A DNA stretch of 64,000 bases, taken from contig NZ_QWLJ01000005.1 in NCBI RefSeq assembly GCF_009917385.1, forward strand, positions 124,001-188,000. The letters are read 5' to 3'. The position numbers were made by a program, and so were the translations under genes. The stretch's first letter is position 1; each line of letters begins with the position of its first letter. The notes under the pieces are model-generated. The model was not told where the DNA came from. It worked only from the letters and a program-made list of their open reading frames with translations, and did not search any database. This document shows, piece after piece, positions 1 through 8,811 of the stretch. The stretch is from Roseburia sp. 1XD42-34. Its GTDB lineage: Bacteria > Bacillota > Bacilli > Bacillales > Amphibacillaceae.

Positions 1-130
1 TAACAAGTCTCAGTGTCGGAGATAACAGCACCTAAATGCCCTATTTTGTAAGCGGATCTTTAGGTCATACCATTACGGTACTAGCAAACCGTAGATGAAT
101 GAACTCCTATTGATTGAATTCATTTTGTTG
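1..130 (-). repeat. Family A intergenic repeat, copy A1 (cut by window edge)
   Basis: On the minus strand this reads as a shared core found in other gaps of the window: a CATTCATC block, GCTAGTACCGTAATGGTATG, then GGGCATTTAGGTGCTGTTAT. The same order of blocks recurs near 8.3, 16.8, 34.6, 39.7 and 63.1 kb. The rest of the gap up to 435 shows no convincing gene. In B. subtilis relA follows apt, so relA may lie beyond the left edge or elsewhere. Confidence 0.75.
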
Positions 131-435
131 TGGGAGAGCGCTATTCCAGACATAGAACTTAGAATCACTCGGGCAACATGAACATAAGAGAAAAGCTTGG
201 CTGGGTGTAATATATGTACGAAAGATATTTTCATTCTGTTATATGCTATAGTAAGTTGCATCCTTAAAAACAGCTTTGTATTTGTAATTTGATACCCCAG
301 TATTTACTTTTGTGTTCGTTTTTTAATATATCTAAGAATGATTGATTGTCAACTTCTTTGTACGCGCTGTAGACGACTTTTAACTTATAACAATAGGCCT
401 AACGATTGCTGATCGTCAGACCCCGTGTTAGCCGT

Positions 436-948
436 CTAATACCGCATTAAGGTTAATACATCATAGCCTTTTAGTTTTTCCATTCCATTAAGATAGCTTA
501 ATTCAATAAAAAATGCACAGCCAACAACAATTCCTCCAAGTTCTTCTACCAATTGAATCGTTGCTTGAATCGTTCCCCCTGTTGCCAGTAAATCATCGGT
601 GATTAACACGCGTTGGCCCGGCTTAATGGCATCCTTATGAATAGTTAATACGTTTTTTCCATATTCCAAACCATAATCTACTTTAATCACTTCACGAGGA
701 AGTTTCCCTTCCTTTCTTACCGGAGCAAAACCTACACCAAGCGAATAAGAAACAGGGCATCCTATGATAAACCCCCTTGCTTCCGGGCCTACAACAACAT
801 CAATTTTCTTTTCTTTCGCATAAGCTACAATTTCATCTACAGCTGAGTGAAAGGCCTCTCCATTAGCCATTAACGGTGTAATATCTTTAAATTTAACTCC
901 TTCTTTTGGCCAATCTTCAACAATTTTAATGTGCTTTTTAAAATCCAT
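436..948 (-). CDS. apt: Adenine phosphoribosyltransferase
   Basis: Purine salvage enzyme that converts adenine and PRPP to AMP and pyrophosphate in the cytosol. The 170-residue length is the normal size for the family. The PRPP-binding loop [13 protein letters not shown] is intact at residues 114-126, and the GPEARGF block near residue 54 is typical of Apt. The ATG is preceded by AAGGAGG at good spacing. The start lies inside the end of recJ (11-base overlap), so the two are translationally linked, as in B. subtilis recJ-apt. The next gene expected downstream, relA, is not in the 435 bases visible to the left. Confidence 0.97.
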   Translation of the reverse strand: MDFKKHIKIVEDWPKEGVKFKDITPLMANGEAFHSAVDEIVAYAKEKKIDVVVGPEARGFIIGCPVSYSLGVGFAPVRKEGKLPREVIKVDYGLEYGKNVLTIHKDAIKPGQRVLITDDLLATGGTIQATIQLVEELGGIVVGCAFFIELSYLNGMEKLKGYDVLTLMRY

Positions 949-3259
949 AACTAAGTTCCTCCTTGGGTCTTCCCAAATGTTCCATACAGTTTGTAAAATA
1001 GTTTTTTAATTGTTCATAATTAGAGTAATACAGCTTCCTTTCAATCTCAGCTTGTTGCATGCGTTTTTGATATGTCTTCGAATCCTGTAAATCTCTCTTT
1101 AATGGGTTATTCACTAGTTGGATCATTCTACCTTCTATGTGTATAAAATGAAGTTCATAAAATACATGGATAATAAATAATAATTTTTCTTTACTCCACC
1201 CTTTTGTTTGCGAAAATGCAGGTAACTCTTTATCAAGAGATACTACTTTTTGCTGTTGTAATAAACCATACATCCATTTAAAGTCCTCTCTGGTAGGAAA
1301 AGCGCGTAAATAAGTGCTATCTTCTACATAATAACATACATGAATATTTTTTGGTTTTGTTTGCTTCAGTACTTGTTCTAAGTCATTTAAACGTGAAGGC
1401 ATCGTAAATATAAATAATGTATCCAGCTCTCCAATGGAAGACCAGTCATCTTCATATGCCTGATGGGGAACCCCTAACGACTGTGCTCGCTGCTCATCTC
1501 CGACACCGTAAATCAATGCGCTAGCATGAACGAATAATTTTAAATTTGTTTGACGCTTTCCACGATGATCAAACAATTGCCACTCATCAATTGACATATC
1601 ATGAATCATCAATTGCGGCTTTCGATTGCCGTTCCATTCATTAATAGTCAGCTCCCCTACTATGTTAATAGGAGTACGCGGAGTTAAATAATGGTATAGT
1701 TCACCTATTCCAAAACCGATCGCATCAAGCTGCGTATCGTCTGCTTTAAATTGTAGCTTAAGATGATTTTTCATACTGCCGATTTGCCGCAGTTGTTCAG
1801 GAACCCCTTTGATATGAAATAATGGTTTTGGATTATGCATTCCAAATGGAGCTAATTGTTGAATAGCTTCAATTAACGATAACGTTACTTGCGAAACAGG
1901 CAATGTTGAGTTTATGCTAAGTTCTTGCTTATAATCTTCTTCTGATAATAGCTGCATGATTTGTTCGTTTAAGGCTTGATGTAATAACTTAACTTGCGCT
2001 ATCTCCAATGTCATCCCTGCAGCTTGTGAATGCCCTCCAAATTGCTGAAACAAATGGCTTACTTTCATGCAATTCTGGAACAAGTCAAAAGCTGGGATGC
2101 TTCTTGCGGATCCCTTAGCAATCCCTTGATCAGCTTTTATGGAAAGTACGATAGCTGGTTTGTCCCACTTGCGAACTAGTTTTGATGCGACAATTCCTAA
2201 TACGCCTTCATTCCATCCTTCTTTTGCAACCACAATAACCCCTTGTTCTGTTTCGTTTTCCAACATCCGTTCTGCTTCTTCGACAATTTGTTGAACCAAT
2301 TGTTGCCGTTCACGATTGAGCACTTCCATTTCTTCTGCAATGGTTTTTGCCTCTTCTGGATCTTCTGTCAGCATTAATTCCACCGCCATGTCGGCAGACT
2401 GCAGTCTGCCGACAGCATTTAATCTAGGTCCGATAACAAAACCTACATCTTCTTCGGTCACGTTTCCATCTATATTGGCAGCTTGTTTCAGTGCTTTCAA
2501 TCCATGATGGGTTGTATTTGCTAACTCCTTTAAGCCGTAGTAAACCAAAATCCGGTTTTCATCTAATAAAGGTACCAGATCAGCAACCGTCCCTATCGCA
2601 ACAAAGCTTAATAGATGTTTTGGAACATACCCAAGTAAAGCTTCTGCAAATTTAAACGCCACTCCTACACCAGCTAATTCTTGAAATAAATAATCTGGCG
2701 AGCATTTTGGATGAATAATCGCATAACAATCAGGCAATTCTTCCTGAACTTCATGATGGTCTGTGATGATTAAATCTACGTCCAATTGTTTTGCCACTTT
2801 CGCTTCTTCAACTGCAGCAACGCCTGTATCTACAGTAATAATTAGCGTATATCCTTCTCGATGTGCTTGACGAAAAGCAGCTTCATTCGGTCCATAACCT
2901 TCAGTGAATCGATTTGGAATATAATAATCACACTGAGCGCCAAGCTCTTGTAATGCCTTTATCATCACTGTTGTAGCAGTGACTCCATCCGCATCATAAT
3001 CACCAAAGACAAGTACCTTTTCGCCTTGTTGAACCGCTTTTTGTACTCGCTTTACCGCTTTATCTATCGAAAGAAGATTATCTGGACTGTGTAAATCATT
3101 CAAATCGGGTTTTAGAAATTTGGATGCAGCTTGCTTGGTCGTTATCCCTCTTTGTAATAATAACTCTTCTATAATAGGGGAAACTTGCGAGGAATCTTCC
3201 CATTTAAAGTTCGCTTTTTCTTTACCTATAAACTTCCAATTAGCCTTACTTAACAACAT
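938..3259 (-). CDS. recJ: Single-stranded-DNA-specific exonuclease RecJ
   Basis: 5'-3' single-strand DNA exonuclease used in recombination and repair. The DHH phosphoesterase motifs are present: [11 protein letters not shown] (residues 85-95), TDHHE (166-170) and the DHHA1 motif [10 protein letters not shown] (about 407-416). A long C-terminal extension beyond DHHA1 gives 773 residues, as in Bacillus RecJ. I chose the ATG at 3259 because GGGGGG lies six bases before it; an in-frame ATG eight codons upstream has no ribosome site. The Shine-Dalgarno is buried in an inverted repeat (see 3263-3311). It overlaps apt by 11 bases. Confidence 0.96.
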   Translation of the reverse strand: MLLSKANWKFIGKEKANFKWEDSSQVSPIIEELLLQRGITTKQAASKFLKPDLNDLHSPDNLLSIDKAVKRVQKAVQQGEKVLVFGDYDADGVTATTVMIKALQELGAQCDYYIPNRFTEGYGPNEAAFRQAHREGYTLIITVDTGVAAVEEAKVAKQLDVDLIITDHHEVQEELPDCYAIIHPKCSPDYLFQELAGVGVAFKFAEALLGYVPKHLLSFVAIGTVADLVPLLDENRILVYYGLKELANTTHHGLKALKQAANIDGNVTEEDVGFVIGPRLNAVGRLQSADMAVELMLTEDPEEAKTIAEEMEVLNRERQQLVQQIVEEAERMLENETEQGVIVVAKEGWNEGVLGIVASKLVRKWDKPAIVLSIKADQGIAKGSARSIPAFDLFQNCMKVSHLFQQFGGHSQAAGMTLEIAQVKLLHQALNEQIMQLLSEEDYKQELSINSTLPVSQVTLSLIEAIQQLAPFGMHNPKPLFHIKGVPEQLRQIGSMKNHLKLQFKADDTQLDAIGFGIGELYHYLTPRTPINIVGELTINEWNGNRKPQLMIHDMSIDEWQLFDHRGKRQTNLKLFVHASALIYGVGDEQRAQSLGVPHQAYEDDWSSIGELDTLFIFTMPSRLNDLEQVLKQTKPKNIHVCYYVEDSTYLRAFPTREDFKWMYGLLQQQKVVSLDKELPAFSQTKGWSKEKLLFIIHVFYELHFIHIEGRMIQLVNNPLKRDLQDSKTYQKRMQQAEIERKLYYSNYEQLKNYFTNCMEHLGRPKEELSYGF

Positions 3260-3262
3260 AAT

Positions 3263-3311
3263 TTGCCCCCCTGACCAATTCATTATACATAATCAAATAC
3301 AGGGGGGGCAA
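3263..3311 (-). promoter_or_regulatory. Inverted repeat covering the recJ ribosome binding site
   Basis: TTGCCCCCCTG (3263-3273) and CAGGGGGGGCAA (3300-3311) are complementary, with one extra G as a bulge. In recJ mRNA the hairpin would hide the GGGGGG Shine-Dalgarno just before the ATG at 3257-3259. No T-run follows, so a plain terminator is unlikely. That it controls translation is inferred. Confidence 0.6.
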
Positions 3312-3374
3312 CTAGATTTCCTTTATTGGACTATTTTTTATCATGTGATAACTAGCTTATGCTTTAACATATAG

Positions 3375-3701
3375 CTACTGCTTTTCCTCCTCTATCATGG
3401 AAACAGTTTCGTTTTCTACTTGATGATATGGAATACCTGCTTCTTCTAATTTGTTCATCAAATTGAAATTTTCTGCTTCGAGACGTTTCATCTCTCTTTG
3501 CATGCAGTACATTTTTATTAATCCAACTGTTGCAGTAATTAAACCGCCCATAAGAACGGAAAATAAAATAACAAGAATTAATGGTGATTCTAAAGACCAG
3601 AAAAGATAGTTTACTTCAACCGTCTCCACGTTTGTAACAGCAAATACAGCTACAATAATAACAAAAATAATAGCAAAAATAACATAGGTTTGACCTTTCA
3701 T
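3375..3701 (-). CDS. LapA-domain (DUF1049) membrane protein, YrvD-like
   Basis: Small integral membrane protein of 108 residues. Two hydrophobic segments (about residues 6-26 and 40-65) are followed by a charged, coiled-coil-like tail rich in Glu and Lys, the layout of LapA/DUF1049 proteins. I chose the ATG at 3701 because GAGGAGG precedes it by seven bases; an open frame runs 18 codons further but lacks a ribosome site. It lies between secDF and recJ exactly as yrvD does in B. subtilis. Its biochemical role is not known; LapB-type partners are absent here. Confidence 0.88.
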   Translation of the reverse strand: MKGQTYVIFAIIFVIIVAVFAVTNVETVEVNYLFWSLESPLILVILFSVLMGGLITATVGLIKMYCMQREMKRLEAENFNLMNKLEEAGIPYHQVENETVSMIEEEKQ

Positions 3702-3901
3702 TGTTCGACCTCCTCTGCATGATGCACGCGCTAAATTTTTCCCGAATTTACTCATTTGTAAACATAGTTTTTAAATCCATATCTTTTTTACAAACATCAT
3801 AGGATTGGAAAGTTTTCACGTTACTATCAAAGATGTATAACACGAGCTAAATTCTTCGCAAAACGCATCCTATTTATTTCCTTATTTTGCTTAAAAGAAA
3901 A

Positions 3902-3943
3902 GAGGCTAATTCAAAAGCAGTCAGCTTTAGACATCAGCCTCGT
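3902..3943 (-). terminator. Likely terminator of secDF
   Basis: GAGGCT and AGCCTC enclose an inner AAAGC/GCTTT hairpin, and on the minus strand the outer stem is followed by TTTTCTTTT. It lies just after the secDF stop codon. Confidence 0.55.
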
Positions 3944-3950
3944 TATCATA

Positions 3951-6221
3951 TTATACTTGTGGACCTTCTACACGTTTTTTCTTTCTAAAATCAACTGGTT
4001 TTTTCTTAATCATTTTACCTCGCCATACGAGCCACAGCTGTGAGGCTAAGAAAAGCGACGAATACGTACCAGCTACTAGACCAAACGTTAAAGCAACCGC
4101 AAATCCACCAATGGATTCAGCGCCTAAAAATAGAAATGCTAGTACGGCGATTAATGTTGTGATGGATGTATTTATACTACGTACAAAAGTTTGTACCAAA
4201 CTGCGGTTAACAATAATCGCAAGCTCTTTGAACGATTTGATTTTTTTCTTTTTCCTTAAGTTCTCTCTTATACGGTCAAAGGTAACAATTGTATCATTTA
4301 TGGAATATCCGACAATCGTTAGGATAGCGGCTACAATCGTTATATCAAATTCAATTTGTGTCACGCTAAAAATAGCAATCATAAAGAATGCATCATGTAA
4401 TAAAGCAATAATCGCAGTAATAGCGAAGAAAAACTCAAAGCGAATGGTGACATAAATAATCATAAAAACGGAAGCAATGGCAACTGCATAAGCCGCATTT
4501 TTCACAAGTTCCTCACCAACAATCGGTGAAACGACACTAACGTTTGGTTCATGGCCATATGCCTCATTAAAGTGTGCTTTCACCTCTGCAATCGTGTCTT
4601 TTTCTAGTACCTTGTCAAAACGGGCAATCGCCGTTTCCCCGTTTTCCCCTGACGACACAATGGACTTGACTTCTAGTCCAAGTTCATTAAACTCATTCTC
4701 TATTTCCGCTGTCGTAACGCTTGTATCTGCTAAAATTTCAATTCTAGAACCACTGGTAAAATCAATACCTGGATTTAATTTAAATAGGGCAAGTGATACG
4801 ATACCTAACACAACCATAATGGTCGATAACCAAAAAAACTTTTTCCGGTGATTGACCACATGGATCTCCCGATTAAACAGTTTCGGTTCGTCTTCTTGCT
4901 TATCCTTAATATCTTTAATGTCTGCTTTCTTCACTGCAAACCAGCTAGGGCGACGTTTTAAAAATGGACTCTTCATCCACAAGCTTAACAACAGTCGTGT
5001 ACCAAAGACCGCAGTTATAAAGCTTACTAGGATACTGACGATGAGCATCGTTGCAAAACCTTTAACGGAACTTGTACCAAAAATAAATAAAACAGACGCT
5101 GCTATTAACGTCGTAATATTCGCATCTAATATGGTCGATAGTGAATTTTTCGTCCCAGCTTTAAATGCCGATATGATTGATTTTCCACTACGTAATTCTT
5201 CTTTAATACGCTCAAAAGTGATGACATTGGCATCTACCGCCATCCCAACTCCTAAGATAAGCGCCGCAATACCTGGCAATGTTAGTACGCCATTCATTAA
5301 TTCAAACACAAAGAGAATAAGGTAAATATAAATCGTTAAATTAATAGCCGCAATTAACCCTGGAAAACGATAGACAGCTATCATAAAGAGAAAAATTAGC
5401 CCCACACCGATGAAGCCTGCAAAAACGGTTTTATTTAACGCTTGTTCCCCAAACTGCGCACCTACCGACGTGGAATACTTTTCTTCCATATGTACTGGTA
5501 AAGAACCAGAATTAATGACATTAGCTAACTGTTTTGCGGATTCTACGGTAAAATTCCCACTAATCATCACTTGGCTCGTGTTTAACGTTTCGTTAACACT
5601 AGGAGCGGAAACAAACTTAGGCTCATCCTTTTGATATTCCTCTGCGTAGGAATCTCCTTTTTTGTAATCCATCCAAATAACTAACAAATTATCCGGATAA
5701 GGTGTATCTGGATTATTCATATCCTTAATTTTACTTGTTACCTCACCAAACTTTTCAGCATCTTTTAACTCTAATGTAACAATTGGTTGATTACTGTTCG
5801 GATCAAAATCTTGTTTTGCACTATTTTCTTTGACGTCATTACCGCTTAATAGCTCATTATCATTGACATCTCGAAAGGAAAGCTGTGCCGTTGTCGAAAG
5901 TAATTCTCTTGCTTCGGACTGGTTTTCCACTCCGGCAAGCTGCACTCTAATTCTGTCTTCCCCTTCAATATCAATACTTGCTTCACTAATTCCAAGACGG
6001 TTAACGCGATCATTCAATGTTTCAACCGTCGATTCCAATGTTGTTCGGTCTACTTCTTTAGCTTCATCAACAGGTTCCACTTCATATAAAACTTCAAATC
6101 CACCTTGTAAATCCAATCCTAAATTAATATCTTTCGTAATTCCTGTAACCGTCGTTCCAATTGTACCAGCAAAGACAAGTACGATTAGAAAAAAGGCAAC
6201 AATTCTGCCTCTGTTTTTCAT
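3951..6221 (-). CDS. secDF: Protein translocase subunit SecDF (fused SecD-SecF)
   Basis: Accessory membrane motor of the Sec translocase that uses ion flux to finish protein export. SecD and SecF are fused into one 756-residue chain, as in B. subtilis. The SecD half starts with a membrane anchor and the DLQGG motif (about residue 37), followed by the periplasmic P1 domain and the AVDANVITFERIKEEL motif. The SecF half has its own FTSGSR and SINDTIVTFDRIREN motifs. About twelve membrane segments are visible. The ATG has AAGGGAGG upstream. Neighbours comN and the LapA-like gene match the conserved Bacillaceae order. Confidence 0.97.
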   Translation of the reverse strand: MKNRGRIVAFFLIVLVFAGTIGTTVTGITKDINLGLDLQGGFEVLYEVEPVDEAKEVDRTTLESTVETLNDRVNRLGISEASIDIEGEDRIRVQLAGVENQSEARELLSTTAQLSFRDVNDNELLSGNDVKENSAKQDFDPNSNQPIVTLELKDAEKFGEVTSKIKDMNNPDTPYPDNLLVIWMDYKKGDSYAEEYQKDEPKFVSAPSVNETLNTSQVMISGNFTVESAKQLANVINSGSLPVHMEEKYSTSVGAQFGEQALNKTVFAGFIGVGLIFLFMIAVYRFPGLIAAINLTIYIYLILFVFELMNGVLTLPGIAALILGVGMAVDANVITFERIKEELRSGKSIISAFKAGTKNSLSTILDANITTLIAASVLFIFGTSSVKGFATMLIVSILVSFITAVFGTRLLLSLWMKSPFLKRRPSWFAVKKADIKDIKDKQEDEPKLFNREIHVVNHRKKFFWLSTIMVVLGIVSLALFKLNPGIDFTSGSRIEILADTSVTTAEIENEFNELGLEVKSIVSSGENGETAIARFDKVLEKDTIAEVKAHFNEAYGHEPNVSVVSPIVGEELVKNAAYAVAIASVFMIIYVTIRFEFFFAITAIIALLHDAFFMIAIFSVTQIEFDITIVAAILTIVGYSINDTIVTFDRIRENLRKKKKIKSFKELAIIVNRSLVQTFVRSINTSITTLIAVLAFLFLGAESIGGFAVALTFGLVAGTYSSLFLASQLWLVWRGKMIKKKPVDFRKKKRVEGPQV

Positions 6222-6278
6222 TCTAAAATGGCCTCCCTTTTATCCATAGGGTAAATCAATATGTAAGTACATTTTCCG

Positions 6279-6572
6279 CTATTGCTCTGCATTTGTTACA
6301 GCTGCAATAGATGCAAACAAATCATCATGTTGATACGCACTTACGGTTAAGTAACTCATATAAGTCACGGTTGTTAATTGGAAAATATCCTCTACCACTT
6401 CATAGATCCGTTTTTCAGGATCACCTTTCCATACTTTTTGTATGAGACATTTCCAAACATCTTCTGCTGTTGCTTCTGCATATCCCATTAAATGGAATTC
6501 CTCGGCCTTACTTTGTAAAGCAGGAATAACCATGCCTTTCCACTCAGATACTGGTTGTACAATTTCCAACAA
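6279..6572 (-). CDS. comN: Post-transcriptional regulator ComN (YrzD)
   Basis: 97-residue protein matching the ComN family in length, position between secDF and spoVB, and the central FHLMGYAEATAEDVWKCL segment. In B. subtilis ComN acts on comE mRNA and associates with DivIVA at the poles; that role is known for the family and not visible here. The start appears to be TTG: GGAGG lies five bases before the TTG at 6570-6572 and eight before a second in-frame TTG, and there is no ATG nearby. It is divergent from spoVB, with a 115-base gap. Confidence 0.85.
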   Translation of the reverse strand: MLEIVQPVSEWKGMVIPALQSKAEEFHLMGYAEATAEDVWKCLIQKVWKGDPEKRIYEVVEDIFQLTTVTYMSYLTVSAYQHDDLFASIAAVTNAEQ

Positions 6573-6687
6573 AGCTCCCTCCTTTTATGGAGTATGAAAA
6601 TTTCTATTCTTGTCATGCTTGGCCTATCCATTCGCATATATATCATTGTATATGATATTCCATTATTTGAGAAGGCAGGTCGTCTAG

Positions 6688-8238
6688 ATGACGAAACAAA
6701 CATTTTTACAAGGTACACTTATTCTTATTCTAGCAGGGATGATCACTCGATTTCTTGGATTTATTAATCGGATTGTTGTTGCACGATTAATTGGGGAAGA
6801 AGGCGTCGGTCTGTATATGATGGCTTTACCAACCTTTTTCCTCGTTATTACGCTAACTCAACTTGGCTTACCTGTAGCTATCTCGAAACGAATTGCTGAA
6901 GCAGAAGCTCGCGGTGATAAAGCGAAAACCAAACAAATCGTCATCGTATCATTAGTTATTACTGGTATTTCCAGTATCATTTTTTCCACTTTAATGATAC
7001 TAGCAACTCCTTTTGTCGCAACTCACCTACTTACAGATCAAAGAACATTGTATCCATTACTTGCAATCAGCCCAATTATCCCCATTATCGCTATTTCATC
7101 CGTCTTACGGGGCTATTTTCAAGGCAAACAAAATATGAAACCACAAAGCTATGCGCAAGTACTGGAACAAGTAGTACGGATTAGTTGTGTAGCATTATTT
7201 GTGAAATTACTATTGCCTTTTGGGCTTGAATATGCTGCAGCAGGAGCGATGTTTAGTATTATTTTAGGGGAACTTGTCTCCCTTATCTACATGTTGCGCC
7301 AATTCAATCGAAAAAAGCACATGAAAGTAAGAAAAAACTTTTTCTCCTATTTATCATCAAGTAGAACGACATTAAAAGAGCTTTTCTCTATTGCTTTACC
7401 TAGTACAGGCAGCCGCTTCATTGCTTCTATTTCGCATTTTCTAGAGCCGATTTTAGTTGCGCAAAGCCTCGCAATTGCCGGCGTTTCCAGTACTTTGGCA
7501 ACGAAACAATATGGAGAGTTAACAGGCTATGTACTCCCTTTACTATTTTTACCGACATTTATTACCCAATCACTGTCCGTTGCTTTAGTCCCTTCTATTT
7601 CGGAAGCAGAAGCAACGAAAAGTATAAATTTGATTCACTATCGAATCCATCAAGCGATCCGCATTTCGTTTGCATCTGGTGCAATAGCTACGATTGTGCT
7701 AACCTTATTTTCTATACCTATTTTAACATATATGTATGGATCTGCTAATGCAAGTAAATTTATTATTTTAATGGCTCCATTTTTTATTTTACTTTATATC
7801 CAAGCTCCATTACAAGCAGCATTACAAGCTCTTGACCTTGCTAAAGCTGCCATGTGGAACAGCCTGATTGGAGCATTCTGCAAGCTCACTGTTCTATTTT
7901 TACTCGCTTCTAATCCGAATTTTGGAATTATGGGAGTCGCATTAGCTATTTCCTTAAGTGTTGTATTAATTACACTTTTACATTTAGGTGCTTTGTATAA
8001 AGCCATTAAATTTAGTATCCCGGTTTTAGATATTTTAAAAATGATTTCACTCTTACTAATGACATGGGGAGTAGGTGAACTCCTAAAAAAAATATATATA
8101 AATATGCATGGCGGGATTTTGTTATTAATTGGTATATTGGCTGTATTCAGTTGCATTTATGTACTATTTCTCTTTTTACTCCGTTTTATCACGAAAGAAG
8201 AGCTAAAACAGATTCCTTTCTTACAAAAATGGTTTTAA
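6688..8238 (+). CDS. spoVB: Stage V sporulation protein B (MATE/MOP-superfamily flippase)
   Basis: Polytopic membrane protein of 516 residues with about 14 hydrophobic segments. The opening LILAGMITRFLGFINRIVVARLIGEEGVG is typical of SpoVB in the polysaccharide/lipid II flippase superfamily. It is needed for spore cortex synthesis, probably to move a cortex precursor across the forespore membranes. The ATG has a modest AAGGCAGG about 8 bases upstream. The position next to comN and before yrzE matches B. subtilis. Expression in the mother cell from a SigE promoter is expected from the family; I could not place the promoter with confidence. Confidence 0.95.
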   Translation: MTKQTFLQGTLILILAGMITRFLGFINRIVVARLIGEEGVGLYMMALPTFFLVITLTQLGLPVAISKRIAEAEARGDKAKTKQIVIVSLVITGISSIIFSTLMILATPFVATHLLTDQRTLYPLLAISPIIPIIAISSVLRGYFQGKQNMKPQSYAQVLEQVVRISCVALFVKLLLPFGLEYAAAGAMFSIILGELVSLIYMLRQFNRKKHMKVRKNFFSYLSSSRTTLKELFSIALPSTGSRFIASISHFLEPILVAQSLAIAGVSSTLATKQYGELTGYVLPLLFLPTFITQSLSVALVPSISEAEATKSINLIHYRIHQAIRISFASGAIATIVLTLFSIPILTYMYGSANASKFIILMAPFFILLYIQAPLQAALQALDLAKAAMWNSLIGAFCKLTVLFLLASNPNFGIMGVALAISLSVVLITLLHLGALYKAIKFSIPVLDILKMISLLLMTWGVGELLKKIYINMHGGILLLIGILAVFSCIYVLFLFLLRFITKEELKQIPFLQKWF

Positions 8239-8289
8239 ATGGTATTTACGAGCAAAAGGTTTGTCATTTATGAATTCAACCAAATAGCC

Positions 8290-8495
8290 TATTTCAATCA
8301 GCGGGAAGGTTCATCATCCTCACGGCTTGTTAGTAACATAATAATATGACCGAAAAGACTCTGAACCTCATTGGGCATTTAGGTGCTGTTATCTCCTACT
8401 TAGTCTTGATGCAGTCAAATTATCTAAAACCTTGAAGTGGGAACCTTACAGCACTTTATATACGGGGTAAAAGCCCCTTCCATCAATAGCGGACT
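8290..8495 (+). repeat. Family A intergenic repeat, copy A2
   Basis: Nearly complete copy with blocks in order: ATCAGCGGG, TTCATCATCCTCACGGCTTG, TTAGTAAC, GGGCATTTAGGTGCTGTTAT, CTCCTACTTAG, then TTGAAGTGGGAACCTTACAG and CACTTTATA. CTCCTACTT and AAGTGGGAA can pair with one wobble and one mismatch. A second start-like block (CCTTCCATCAATAGCGG) follows at its right end, suggesting a neighbouring partial copy. It fills most of the spoVB-permease gap. Confidence 0.8.
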
Positions 8496-8527
8496 TACTT
8501 ACATTCGAGACAAATAAATATAAAAAA

Positions 8528-8602
8528 TAAAGAGGCTGAGGCATAAGAAATTCACTATATAGAAAAAAGCCGAACACTTTATAATTGTTCGGCTTGTTTG
8601 TA
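8528..8602. repeat. Family C repeat with bidirectional terminator-like hairpin, copy C1
   Basis: GAGGCTGAGGCATAAG is followed by the perfect 10-bp stem AAGCCGAACA (8567-8576) and TGTTCGGCTT (8586-8595). A T-run follows on the minus strand and a weaker one on the plus strand, so it can end transcription of both spoVB and the permease. A diverged copy lies at 39515-39578. 8603-8811 holds no recognisable gene. Confidence 0.65.
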
Positions 8603-8811
8603 TTTTAAAAATTCCTATCACCACGACCGGAAAGTCAAAATACTTCGTTTTCCACAGATCTCCTCAGCTTCCTCGAAAAGCAAAATTCGCTTCCCTTCAA
8701 GTCCTTCAGCTCACATTGTTCCCGCTGGAGTTGACTACGCTAAAATCTTGCATGTATATTTGATGATTTACTGTTTATTTTTCTAATCAGCTGTTTTAGT
8801 GTGTCTTGTTT

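Noticed and set aside
73..261. Open frame on the minus strand in the first gap
   Set aside because: It starts inside family A sequence, has no ribosome site and no recognisable motif; reading is by chance.
4852..5325. Long plus-strand frames opposite secDF
   Set aside because: Shadows of the secDF coding strand with no ribosome site or domain.
8598..8786. Open frame of about 62 codons after the C1 hairpin
   Set aside because: No ribosome site, composition unlike a protein, and it begins in repeat sequence.
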